Below, one piece after another: positions 54,314 through 63,445 of a stretch of 64,000 nt of DNA. This DNA is from Planctomycetota bacterium (lineage in GTDB: Bacteria > Planctomycetota > UBA8108 > JACQVS01). A model generated the notes under the pieces. That model saw nothing but the letters and a program-made list of their open reading frames with translations. It was not told the origin of the DNA and did no database searches. The position numbers were made by a program, and so were the translations under genes. Location of the stretch: the NCBI GenBank assembly GCA_028280485.1, contig JANQLS010000055.1, positions 34,360 through 98,359 on the forward strand, given 5' to 3'. Each line of letters begins with the position of its first letter. The first letter of the stretch is position 1.

Positions 54314-56431
54314 ATGAAATCCCGTCCTGGACTCGCCATCGCATTATGCGCTGGGATTTTCCTACTCTATTTAATTGCCAACCAGGAAAAAAACAAACCT
54401 GGTGACGGTACGCAAAGCCCCGGTAACCCCACTCAGAACTCCACTCAAGGTGGAGGGCAAGTGAATACGATTGGGCAACCGAACTCCTCTACGACTCCCA
54501 ATGGGAATACGAACACGAATCAACAGACGACTCCGCCTGTTGAGCTTCGTCCTGCCCATCCTGATTTCTCGACTCAATTGACCGTAGCCTCCACCGAGGA
54601 GACGGGGTCCGATGATGCACCTAAGGATCTCATCGCCCTCACAGCGGATGGTAAAGGAGTCACCGAAGTCAAACTCCCCAATTACAACTCACAAGAGAGT
54701 ACACTTTGGGGGAAGGACAGTGAGAAAGATCGCCGCCTCAGCCTACACTCGAAGGTCGATGGCATGCCTCAGATGCTGAGCATGCGGATTGAGTTACTGA
54801 AAAGTTCAGTTGCGGTACCCAATGCACTCAATCAATTGCCAGAACTCGACAAAGAAAATTGGGAAAAGGTTTCTGGCGATGACTTGGGTTGGACGATCAA
54901 AAACTCCATCGACGAGTTAGGGAAAAGAAGTGCTACTGGGGTTGAAATCCTTCAGGAAGTTAAGAAGGTCCCCGGCCAGAATCATCTCAACATCAAATTG
55001 ACCCTCACCAATAGAGGTGCGGCTGCTCGTGATGTGATCTATCGATTGAATGGTCCGCTGGGTCTTCACACCGAAACGACTCAAGGGCCAGGATCGGATC
55101 TACTCTACTTCTGGGGAACGGATGCGGATGTTACGGATGGGCGTGCCGCAGAGATTTTTGTCGACGAGGTCAGTGACCTCGATCAAAAGCTTGGCTCTGG
55201 ATCTTCGGCAAATCCGGTTCTCGTCGGACTCTCAAATAACTACTTCGCTGCGATTCTGATGGCAGTGGATAAAGACGGGAACGCTTCGAATCACTTAAGG
55301 TCCGTTCATCTTCAGTCCATTGTTGATTCGGGGGTCGTTAGAAAACTTGCTGTGACTGAATATCCCGGTCGGGAATTCATAGATCTCAATCAACAAGAGC
55401 TTTTCGACCTCAGAGAAAAGGCTTATCGTACCGCTGCGGCTAGCGTCGCCTCGCGAACGATCAACCTCGCTCCCGGAGCCAGTGTCGATCATCACTACCG
55501 GCTCTACTTAGGATCAAGGGATAGTGACACTCTCAACGGTTATGTTGGATTCAATCTTTCAGAAACCAATTACTTCGGTTGGTTCACCGTGGTCGTCAAC
55601 CTCTTCATGGGTATTCTTTCAGCGATCTACGTTGTCCTACCCAGTTGGGGTCTTTGTATCGTCATCTTGACTCTTATCGTGAGAACTTGCCTCCATCCGA
55701 TCAACCGAAAGCAGCAGTTAGGGATGGCGCGTTTTCAGAAGAAAATGCAGAAAGTTCAGCCGATCATTAAGGAGATCCAAGAGAAGCACAAAGGCGACCG
55801 CATGAAGACGCACCAAGAGATGCAGCGCGTCTTCAAAGAAAACGACGTCAATCAATTCCAAATGATGGGGGGTTGTTTGATGATCTTCTTGCAACTACCG
55901 ATTTGGATCGGATTGATTCGAACGTTCCAGTATTCCCTGGAACTCCGCCACGAAGCCTTCTTATGGATTCCTGACCTTACTGCACCCGACCGAACCTTCG
56001 ATTTAGGCTCCCCGGTCTTCTTCATCGGGAGCTTTATCAATATCCTCCCGATCATCTACGTCGTCTTGATGCTGATCAACCAAAAGCTTCAACCGAAAGC
56101 CACCGATCCTCAGATGGCTCAGACCCAGAGGATGATGAGCTTTATGATGATCGCCTTCGGATTTATCTTCTATAGTTTCGCCTCCGGCTTGTTGATCTAC
56201 TTCATCGTCAGTGCCCTCTACGGAATTGTCGAGAGCCGGATGATCAAGCGCATCATTGCGAAGGAGGATGCCGAACGAGAGGCCGGCGGGGGAACGGTCG
56301 AAGTGATCACGCCCACAAACTCTCCCCAAGACTCTGGGAACGGGGGAATGTACAGTTCCTCGATGGTCGGCAAGCGCAAGAAGCCTACCAAGGCTGAGCG
56401 TCAAAAAGCGAAGGGCATGCCGAAGATGTAA
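54314..56431 (+). CDS. yidC: Membrane protein insertase YidC
   Basis: YidC inserts and folds inner-membrane proteins, alone or with SecYEG. The 705 residues have an N-terminal membrane segment (LAIALCAGIFLLYLI), a Gly/Asn/Gln/Thr-rich linker (about 25-75), a large periplasmic beta domain (about 85-410), and the conserved C-terminal region: FTVVVNLFMGILSAIYVVLP, the groove Arg in LIVRTCLHPINRKQQ, the C1 hairpin QPIIKEIQEKHKGD, FLQLPIWIGLIRTF, then two more membrane segments and a Lys-rich tail. The linker is longer than in most homologues. It sits between a phosphoesterase and mnmE, five bases before the latter; the usual rnpA and rpmH neighbours are missing. Confidence 0.95.
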   Translation: MKSRPGLAIALCAGIFLLYLIANQEKNKPGDGTQSPGNPTQNSTQGGGQVNTIGQPNSSTTPNGNTNTNQQTTPPVELRPAHPDFSTQLTVASTEETGSDDAPKDLIALTADGKGVTEVKLPNYNSQESTLWGKDSEKDRRLSLHSKVDGMPQMLSMRIELLKSSVAVPNALNQLPELDKENWEKVSGDDLGWTIKNSIDELGKRSATGVEILQEVKKVPGQNHLNIKLTLTNRGAAARDVIYRLNGPLGLHTETTQGPGSDLLYFWGTDADVTDGRAAEIFVDEVSDLDQKLGSGSSANPVLVGLSNNYFAAILMAVDKDGNASNHLRSVHLQSIVDSGVVRKLAVTEYPGREFIDLNQQELFDLREKAYRTAAASVASRTINLAPGASVDHHYRLYLGSRDSDTLNGYVGFNLSETNYFGWFTVVVNLFMGILSAIYVVLPSWGLCIVILTLIVRTCLHPINRKQQLGMARFQKKMQKVQPIIKEIQEKHKGDRMKTHQEMQRVFKENDVNQFQMMGGCLMIFLQLPIWIGLIRTFQYSLELRHEAFLWIPDLTAPDRTFDLGSPVFFIGSFINILPIIYVVLMLINQKLQPKATDPQMAQTQRMMSFMMIAFGFIFYSFASGLLIYFIVSALYGIVESRMIKRIIAKEDAEREAGGGTVEVITPTNSPQDSGNGGMYSSSMVGKRKKPTKAERQKAKGMPKM

Positions 56432-56436
56432 GAGTT

Positions 56437-57909
56437 ATGAACTCCACCATCGTCGCCATCTCAACTCCGCCGGGCGCCGGATCTCAAGCTGTTCTTAGAG
56501 TCAGCGGCCCCGGTACTCGCAAGCTCATCGAACACCACCAACACTCTGATTCTCCCTTTCAGCCTGAGGCTTTCGGACAGTCTCATGTTCTCTTCTCATT
56601 GGGAGAAACCACCCGACCCTTACCTACAAGAGTTGTTTCTTTTTTAGCTCCCCGCTCCTACACTGGGGAAGATTTAGTCGAGATAGCGGTGCCGGGTTCC
56701 CCGGCGCTTTTGGGTGTTTTGCTGAGGCGATTCCTCTCACAAACTCCCCTCGGCTCCTTCGATATCGAACCCGCTCAAGCAGGGGAATTTACTCTTCGTG
56801 CCTTTCGAAATGGCAAGATCGACTTGGATCAAGCCGAGGCAGTAGGGCGTTTGATCCACGCGTCGGGGGAAGCCGAAGCAAAGGCCGCCTACCGCCAAAT
56901 TTCGGGAGCCTTAGGTCAAAAGCTCCAAGAGATTGAATCTCCGATCTTAGAAGCCTTGGCTCTCATCGAAGTGGGCCTCGATTTCCCCGATGAAGAGCTC
57001 CCCGAGATCGATCCTCGTCTGGTGATCGAACCCCTAAAGAGGGCTCAAGTGGCATTGAAGGAACTCTCTGAGCACGCCAAACTGCGGCTTCCCGATCGGG
57101 GCACACTGAGGATTGTTCTTCTAGGTTTACCTAATGCCGGGAAATCGAGCCTACTCAATGCCTTAGTTGACCGACCCGCAGCCTTGGTTTCTCCCATCGA
57201 AGGTACGACGATCGACCCGGTTCGGGCCTACAGCCGTTGGAAAGACCGACAATTGGAGTGGGTGGATCTCGCCGGTTTAGAGGGTGCGACCTGGAAAATC
57301 CAGGGGATGGATCCCGATTTTAAACCTCAAGAGTTCGCTTTTACTCCTGGAACTTTCGAGGGGCAACTCGAGGCGCTCAAAGCGATCAGCCGATTGGGAG
57401 AAAAGGAGCTCGAGAGTGCCGATCTCATTCTTTGGATCTCTCCTTTAGGCGAAACGCACCCAGCCGAAGAAGAAGAGATCACCAAGCTTCAACAACGATT
57501 TTCGGGGCGATGGGTAAGGATTATTTCGAAGGCCGACCTCCTTTCGGTTTCACAAAAAGAGGCTTTTCAAGCGGATTCTAATTACCTCGCTGTCGTGTCG
57601 GCTCAAACCGGTGAAGGCCTTGAAAGCCTACTAAATCGTGTTCTGGAGTTCTTCGACCGCCGAATGGACCAGCATGGATTCGATTATTCTGAAGAGACTT
57701 TCCTCCTATCCCCTTTCCAGCAGGTCCAGCTTCAGTTCGCCGTTCAGGCTTTAGATCAAGCCCTCGAGCTCATCGAAATCGGAATGGGTAGGGAGCTGAT
57801 GGCCGTCGATTTACGGGAGGCTCTCGCTTCTTTGGCTCCATTGACGGGGAAAGAAGTCTCCGAAAGGGTACTGGGGACGATCTTCGGGCAGTTCTGTATC
57901 GGCAAGTGA
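56437..57909 (+). CDS. mnmE: tRNA modification GTPase MnmE (divergent G domain)
   Basis: MnmE with MnmG makes the 5-carboxymethylaminomethyl modification at wobble U34 of tRNA. The 490 residues have the folate-binding N-terminal domain (TIVAISTPPGAGSQAVLRVS, PRSYTGEDLVEI), the helical part with EFTLRAFRNGKIDLDQAEAV, a G domain and the hallmark C-terminal FCIGK with the catalytic Cys. The G domain is unusual: the P-loop GLPNAGKSS is intact, but GTTRD is GTTID, DTAGLR is DLAGLEG, the NKxD motif is SKAD, and about 30 residues rich in Phe and Pro are inserted after the third motif (residues 283-313). It may hydrolyse GTP differently. It follows yidC by five bases. Confidence 0.93.
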   Translation: MNSTIVAISTPPGAGSQAVLRVSGPGTRKLIEHHQHSDSPFQPEAFGQSHVLFSLGETTRPLPTRVVSFLAPRSYTGEDLVEIAVPGSPALLGVLLRRFLSQTPLGSFDIEPAQAGEFTLRAFRNGKIDLDQAEAVGRLIHASGEAEAKAAYRQISGALGQKLQEIESPILEALALIEVGLDFPDEELPEIDPRLVIEPLKRAQVALKELSEHAKLRLPDRGTLRIVLLGLPNAGKSSLLNALVDRPAALVSPIEGTTIDPVRAYSRWKDRQLEWVDLAGLEGATWKIQGMDPDFKPQEFAFTPGTFEGQLEALKAISRLGEKELESADLILWISPLGETHPAEEEEITKLQQRFSGRWVRIISKADLLSVSQKEAFQADSNYLAVVSAQTGEGLESLLNRVLEFFDRRMDQHGFDYSEETFLLSPFQQVQLQFAVQALDQALELIEIGMGRELMAVDLREALASLAPLTGKEVSERVLGTIFGQFCIGK

Positions 57910-58186
57910 CGAGAGCTAAATCCTGATTCTTATGGTAAATAGAACGAATTTCAGTTCCTGGGGAAGCTTGCCCCCAGCATCATGTAGTGATAATATATTC
58001 GTCGGTTCCTAACTTTATATTTCGAGCACGATTCCACGAGACCCATCCATCAACTGGTAGCTGGGAAGCTCAGGATCTGGGCGTGGACCTCGGATATGGG
58101 AATTGACTGAAGTTTCCTTGTGGAGAGACAGAAAACTTCAAGCTGCTAATTAGTTCTGTTGAGAGAGTTGAAAGCCAGACTTCACC

Positions 58187-58711
58187 ATGCGTTGCCCCTA
58201 TTGCCGAGCCGATGACGACCAGGTCATGGATTCAAGAGCCGCTACGGATGGGACATCGATCCGTCGCCGGCGGCGCTGTAAAGCGTGCGGGCGAAGATTC
58301 ACAACTTACGAACGTCACGAGTTGAAATCTCGTATGGTGGTGAAGAAGAACGGTACATGCGCCGCTTATTCCCGGGATAAGGTCTTGCAGGGAATGATCA
58401 CAGCGTGTGAAAAAAGAAAACACATCACTCTCGATCAATTGACTCAGGCGATAGAGGAGATCGAAGCTGAACTGTTCGATTCCCAAGATTGTGAAGTGCC
58501 AACTCAATTGATCGGTGAGAAAGTCAGTGAATTTTTGCAGGGAGTCGATGAAGTAGCTTACGTGCGCTTCACCTCGGTCTATCGAGAATTTGCTGATGTT
58601 CAAGCGTTTTTAGAAACCTTGAAACCTCTTCTCCAAAAGAATGGAGCGAAGCCTCCAGTAGAGGAAGAGGTAGAGAACGAAGAACACGATACCGAGTGTT
58701 CAACGAAGTGA
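58187..58711 (+). CDS. nrdR: Transcriptional repressor NrdR
   Basis: NrdR senses ATP/dATP and represses ribonucleotide-reductase genes. The 174 residues have the zinc ribbon (MRCPYC and RRCKACGRRF), the linker TDGTSIRRRRRCKACG with FTTYER, and an ATP-cone domain (VVKKNGTCAAYSRDKVLQGM, ACEKR, then DEVAYVRFTSVYREFADVQA). The last 20 residues or so are an acidic Glu-rich tail that goes beyond the usual 150-160 residues. No NrdR-box pair was recognised upstream, and no nrd gene is in the window. Confidence 0.95.
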   Translation: MRCPYCRADDDQVMDSRAATDGTSIRRRRRCKACGRRFTTYERHELKSRMVVKKNGTCAAYSRDKVLQGMITACEKRKHITLDQLTQAIEEIEAELFDSQDCEVPTQLIGEKVSEFLQGVDEVAYVRFTSVYREFADVQAFLETLKPLLQKNGAKPPVEEEVENEEHDTECSTK

Positions 58712-58790
58712 AGAGAATCGGTGATTATTGAAGGCGTGACACCTCGCTAACTTCTGAGGTGGTCTTCAGGGCGTCTAGGCCTCGTGTGCT

Positions 58791-61700
58791 ATGCATTTAA
58801 AAAAACTCGAGTTACTCGGCTTTAAATCATTTGTCGACAAAACAGAGCTGCTGTTCGAAAAGGGATTGACCGGAGTGGTCGGCCCGAATGGCTGCGGTAA
58901 ATCTAATGTTGTCGATGCCTTCAAGTGGATCCTCGGTGAGCAATCCGCTAAGGGATTACGTGGGTCGGAGATGAAGGATGTCATCTTCAACGGCACGCAG
59001 TCTCGCAAGCCCGGTGGATTCGCGGAAGTGACAGTGACTTTCGATAACGAGGACCGTTTCTTCGATCTCGATTTTAGTGAAGTGGCTTTCACCCGTCGCC
59101 TCTTCCGTTCCGGGGAGAGTGAATATCTGATCAATCAGCAACGTTGTCGACTTCGCGACATCAAAAATATGCTGATGGATACCGGGATTGGTGCCTCTTC
59201 TTATTCGATCTTTGAACAAGGAAAGATCGATGTCTTGTTGCAAGCGAATCCCCAAGATCGACGTATCATCTTTGAAGAAGCAGCCGGTATTTCAAAATAC
59301 CGAGCGCGTAAGGCTGAGAGCTTGCGTGCGCTCAAACGAGTCGAGGACAACTTAGCTCGACTGGGCGATGTCATCTCTGAACTCGAAAAACGAGAACGCC
59401 GAGTCAAGAGTCAAGCGAGTAAAGCTCGAAGATACCGAGAGCATTCCGAGCGTCTCAAGGATCTTAAGGTTCGTATCGCCATCGACGAGTTTTCGGGCTC
59501 GATGACCGAAAGGGCTGAACTTACTTTTCAAAAGTACCGCTTAGATCTTGAAATTGAAAATACCAAAAATCTTTTAGAGCGCTTACGTAAAGGCTTAGAA
59601 GTTCAATCGAACGATCGCCAGGCTAAGAGTGAAGGTTTGCGCGCCATTCGATCTCGCCTCACTGAAATTCGAAGTCGTTGTGAACGCTTAGAGGAAAGCA
59701 TTTCACATAACCGAAGACGACTCGATGAATTTCACTTAGAGCTCAATCGAAAAGGCGATTCCAAGGTCGAGGTGTCGGCCTCGATCGACGACTCTCGTAC
59801 TCTCCTTGATGAAGAGCGACGGGAAGTTGAAGCCTTAGCGGTTGAGGTGGAGCAAAAGAGAAGTTCTCTCGCCGAGGAAGAAGCGGGTTTGAAAGCGATC
59901 CGCGAAGAGCACCATGAACTGCGGGCTCAACTCGATGTTCAGAAACAAGAATTAGTCTCTAAACTCGACGAACACTCCAAGGTTAAAAACCAACAAGTTC
60001 AAGTCGATACCGAGATCGCTAGTTTGCAATCAAGGGGCGACCGTCTCCAGGCTCAATTGACTACGGCCAAGGGAGAGTTGAGTGAGCTGACGACGAAAGA
60101 GTCCGAGCTCACCTCGGCGTTGGAAACTCAACAAAGTGAAAAAGATCAACTCGAAACGGAAAGAGTCGATCTCACCGGAAAGTTAGAAGCTCTCGAAGAC
60201 CAACATGAGGAAACTCGGGCTCGAATCAGTGAGCTGAGTCAAGATCGTCGCGGTGTGAGTTCTCGATTGGAACTCCTTCAACATTTAGAAGAGACGCTTG
60301 AAGGTCTTTCTCAAGGCGTGGTCGAAATTCTTGAAGCAGAGGGGGATCGCCCCGGGGTTCATGATATTTTAGCGCGTTTGATCGAAGTGGATCGCCCCTA
60401 CGCCTTAGCTTTGGAAGCCGTATTGGGTAATCGAGCCCAAGCTTTGGTGACTGAAGACGAGGAAGGCGCCATCGATCTTTTAGAGATTGCTAAAAACTCC
60501 GGTTCAGGAGCGTTGGAGCTTCTTCCTCTCGATCGAGTCGGACCCAGTCAGCCGATGAGTTTAGAGCCCGTTTCGGGAGTCTTAGGCTACCTGAGAGATT
60601 TTATCAAGGTTCCCAAGCCGTACGCTTCGCTCATGGATCGCTTGCTCGATGGTGTTGTCCTGGTCGAAGATATGAACCAAGCCGTTGAGCTTTGTCGTAA
60701 CGGCGTGGGGAATTTCCGCATCGTCACTCAAAGCGGAGAGATCTTGGAGCCCAATGGTTCATTAGCCATTCCGGGTGAGATTTCTACGGGGCTTATCTCT
60801 CGCCGCAGTGAAATTCAAGAACTTGAAGCTCGAATCCAAGAACTCGAGATCAAGATCACTGAGGAAACTTCACATCGAGATGATCTCGCCTCAAATAGCC
60901 TCGAGGTCGAAGAGAAACTTGAAGCTCTCAATTTAACGCGAGAAGAAATCTCTTCGAAAATTGTTTCGATTCAAGGGCAAGTTGAACAGGTGGAGGTCGA
61001 TCGAGATCGCTTAGCGAGAAGCGTTGAAGTGACAGAATCAGAACTCACTGAGATTTTCGAGATCCGTTCTCAACTCGAAGAGCAACGAACGACTTTAGAA
61101 ACTCAATCGGTCGAGTTAGAAGTGCTCAAAGAGAATTTAGAAGCGGATATTCAAGATTTAGAATCGAAGATTCAAGATCATGGGCAAGAGGTTCAAGCCA
61201 GTGCCGACCGAGTCACAACAGCTCGCGTGGGTTTAACCGAAGGCTTAAAACGCGAAGAAGATTTGCGTCGTGGTTTATCTCAACTTGAACGATCCCTACA
61301 AGAAAAAGAACGACAGTTAGAAACATTAGAAGAAGAGATCGAAGATCTCCAGGATCGTAGAGAGCAGACTCAAGAAGATCTCGTCAAGGCTGAAGAAGAA
61401 GTCGTCACCGTTCGAGAAGAGCAAGAAGCTTGTGCTCAAGATTCTCAAAAGGCGGAAGAAGAAGATGCTGAACTCGCTGAGATTGAAGAAGGATTTCGTG
61501 CTGAGATTGACCGACTGAATACAAAGGTCACCGAAAAAATCTCGGAACGAGGACAGATCAGTCTCAACGATCAAAAGGCCGTGCTCAATCGAGAATCGAT
61601 TCTGGGTAAAATTTCTGAGGAATACGATTTTAATCTGATTGAAATGATAGAGCGGCTGAATCAGCCAGAAGAAAAAAAGAAAGCTCCCGAGCTTGAAGGA

Positions 61701-62777
61701 GAGGTTTTGGATTCGGAAGAGTCGACAGATGGTGACTCTGAAGCTTCTGAGCCTAGCCTTCTCGAAGCCATCTCCGCTCAAAGCGATAGTTCTCAAGCCA
61801 ATTCTTCTCAAGAAGGGGAGGCTGAAGGAGGAGAGAGTGTGGAGGCTCCTACTTTGTTAGTGACGCCTCAGGCCGAAGGTGAAAATCTCGAATCCCAACC
61901 GGAACAAAACTCAGAAGAGACTGCCGTTGCCATCCCGGAGTCGCCTTCAGATGAAGAAGTCGAAGAGGAGGAGGAAGAGGATTTAAGTTTTGAAGGACGA
62001 CTTCGAAAATTCATTCGCGGGCAAGAAGAAGCGTGGGATTATGAAGAAGCCGTTCAGGAAGCTAAAGAACTCAGCAATAAAATTCGTAATTTAGGTAATG
62101 TTAATTTAGACGCCTTAGACGAGTTGGATGAAATAGTCGATCGTCTGAGTTTCCAAGTTGAACAGCGAGATGATCTCGAAAAAGCAGAACGAGATCTACT
62201 GCGTATCATCGAAGAGATTAATAAAACTTGCCGAGAGCGCTTTGAACAAACCTTCGACGAAGTTCAGAAGAACTTCCGAGAACTTTTTGTTAAGTGTTTC
62301 GGTGGAGGAAAAGCAGAACTCGTCATCGAAGAAAATTCCGATCCTCTCGAAGGTGGAATCGATATCGTCGCTCGTCCTCCTGGCAAAAAGTTAACCTCCT
62401 TGAGCCTCATGTCGGGTGGTGAGAAGACGATGACCACCATCGCCTTGATGTTTGCGATCTTCCGAGCTCGACCTAGCCCCTTCTGTATCTTGGATGAGGT
62501 CGATGCGCCCTTGGATGAAGCCAATGTGAGAAGGTTTGTTGTTCTCGTTAAGGACTTCCTCCATCAATCTCAATTTATTGTGATCACTCACAACAAGATC
62601 ACCATGGCAGTTGCCGACCGTCTCTACGGTGTAACGATGCAGGAAAAGGGTGTTTCTAAACCCGTTTCAGTTGAGTTTGAAACCTACGATCCGAATAATC
62701 CCCAAGCTGCCATGTCGACCGCCGACATCGACAAAGCTCCTTATAGCGAGGACCCCGCACCGGTGGGTGAGGAGTGA
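58791..62777 (+). CDS. smc: Chromosome segregation protein SMC with an acidic insert
   Basis: SMC dimers with ScpA/ScpB organise and segregate the chromosome. The 1328 residues begin MHLKKLELLGFKSFVDKTEL with the Walker A VGPNGCGKSNVVDAF, then coiled coil (about 165-500), a hinge (about 505-680, with LARLIEVDRPYALALEAVLG), a second coil (about 680-955), and the C-terminal head with the signature LSLMSGGEKTMTTIAL and Walker B CILDEVDAPLDEANV. Residues 957-1065 are an insert not usual in SMC: Ser/Glu/Asp-rich, ending in SDEEVEEEEEEDLSF, near where the second coil meets the head. Homologues are about 1150-1200 residues. No Shine-Dalgarno is obvious; the ATG is the natural start of the head. Confidence 0.95.
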   Translation: MHLKKLELLGFKSFVDKTELLFEKGLTGVVGPNGCGKSNVVDAFKWILGEQSAKGLRGSEMKDVIFNGTQSRKPGGFAEVTVTFDNEDRFFDLDFSEVAFTRRLFRSGESEYLINQQRCRLRDIKNMLMDTGIGASSYSIFEQGKIDVLLQANPQDRRIIFEEAAGISKYRARKAESLRALKRVEDNLARLGDVISELEKRERRVKSQASKARRYREHSERLKDLKVRIAIDEFSGSMTERAELTFQKYRLDLEIENTKNLLERLRKGLEVQSNDRQAKSEGLRAIRSRLTEIRSRCERLEESISHNRRRLDEFHLELNRKGDSKVEVSASIDDSRTLLDEERREVEALAVEVEQKRSSLAEEEAGLKAIREEHHELRAQLDVQKQELVSKLDEHSKVKNQQVQVDTEIASLQSRGDRLQAQLTTAKGELSELTTKESELTSALETQQSEKDQLETERVDLTGKLEALEDQHEETRARISELSQDRRGVSSRLELLQHLEETLEGLSQGVVEILEAEGDRPGVHDILARLIEVDRPYALALEAVLGNRAQALVTEDEEGAIDLLEIAKNSGSGALELLPLDRVGPSQPMSLEPVSGVLGYLRDFIKVPKPYASLMDRLLDGVVLVEDMNQAVELCRNGVGNFRIVTQSGEILEPNGSLAIPGEISTGLISRRSEIQELEARIQELEIKITEETSHRDDLASNSLEVEEKLEALNLTREEISSKIVSIQGQVEQVEVDRDRLARSVEVTESELTEIFEIRSQLEEQRTTLETQSVELEVLKENLEADIQDLESKIQDHGQEVQASADRVTTARVGLTEGLKREEDLRRGLSQLERSLQEKERQLETLEEEIEDLQDRREQTQEDLVKAEEEVVTVREEQEACAQDSQKAEEEDAELAEIEEGFRAEIDRLNTKVTEKISERGQISLNDQKAVLNRESILGKISEEYDFNLIEMIERLNQPEEKKKAPELEGEVLDSEESTDGDSEASEPSLLEAISAQSDSSQANSSQEGEAEGGESVEAPTLLVTPQAEGENLESQPEQNSEETAVAIPESPSDEEVEEEEEEDLSFEGRLRKFIRGQEEAWDYEEAVQEAKELSNKIRNLGNVNLDALDELDEIVDRLSFQVEQRDDLEKAERDLLRIIEEINKTCRERFEQTFDEVQKNFRELFVKCFGGGKAELVIEENSDPLEGGIDIVARPPGKKLTSLSLMSGGEKTMTTIALMFAIFRARPSPFCILDEVDAPLDEANVRRFVVLVKDFLHQSQFIVITHNKITMAVADRLYGVTMQEKGVSKPVSVEFETYDPNNPQAAMSTADIDKAPYSEDPAPVGEE

Positions 62778-62813
62778 ATTTGTAGCTTTGCAGCCGACCT
62801 TTTAAAAGTTTAT

Positions 62814-62898
62814 CTGGTTACTCGACACAAGCAGTCCTCGCCAAGAAAAGTTTTAATGTCGAAGGGGACATTTTTATTACCCCAAGCCAAGTTGGAGT
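62814..62898 (+). repeat. Direct repeat of about 85 bp, copy 1
   Basis: From CTGGTTACT to CAAGTTGGA this segment matches 63331-63415 with about 18 differences. Both contain CCTCGCCAAG, TTAATGTCGAAGGG and CATTTTT. Differences are not biased to third positions in any frame, so it is probably not a conserved coding fragment. Confidence 0.7.
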
Positions 62899-63033
62899 AT
62901 TAAATCTCACCCTGACCGGGCAAGGTTTGAGGGGTGATTCGATTTAGAATGATAAAATATAGTTCAACACTTTTCGCAGAAGTAATTGGCTTTAGATCGT
63001 TTTAGCATTGAGTTCAAGTTGATGATTGCGGTT

Positions 63034-63137
63034 CCACCAAGGGCTGAAAGCCCGCAATAACCTAGCCCAGGGCAGAGCGAAGTGTCGCCCTGGGTTAAGA
63101 AGTGCGATGATGCTAAGCCCTGTAAGGGCGGCAATAA
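63034..63137 (+). repeat. Three-hairpin palindromic repeat
   Basis: GGGCT-GAA-AGCCC, then CCCAGGGC..GCCCTGGG (63066-63094) and GCCC-TGTAA-GGGC, with CAATAA or its relatives at both outer ends. I recall similar 'GGGCTGAAAGCCC / CCCAGGGC' intergenic elements from planctomycete genomes. No gene is seen from 62778 to 63445 apart from short frames without support. Confidence 0.75.
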
Positions 63138-63330
63138 AACATTAGTTAGCTGGATGTAATTAAATATATATCGGCTTCTAGAACCGGAGCCTAGAGCTAA
63201 TTAGCGCTGTCCCACACGCTCCATTCTTAAGTTCGGAGCTCGCTGAACGCTCGCGTGAGGAATCCGCGTCCCGCCGCTTCTTCCTCACACTCCTTCTCGG
63301 CGGTCCCATCCTGCCTAAATAGGGGTAGAG

Positions 63331-63415
63331 CTGGTTACTGGGCACAAACTTTCCTCGCCAAGGAAAGTCTTAATGTCGAAGGGAGCATTTTTTATGATCC
63401 CAAGGCAAGTTGGGG
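63331..63415 (+). repeat. Direct repeat of about 85 bp, copy 2
   Basis: Second copy of the segment at 62814-62898, same orientation, 517 bases apart. It ends about 30 bases before the 3' end of the HNH gene on the opposite strand. Confidence 0.7.
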
Positions 63416-63445
63416 ACATATTCCATCCCTACTTATTTCGCCCTC

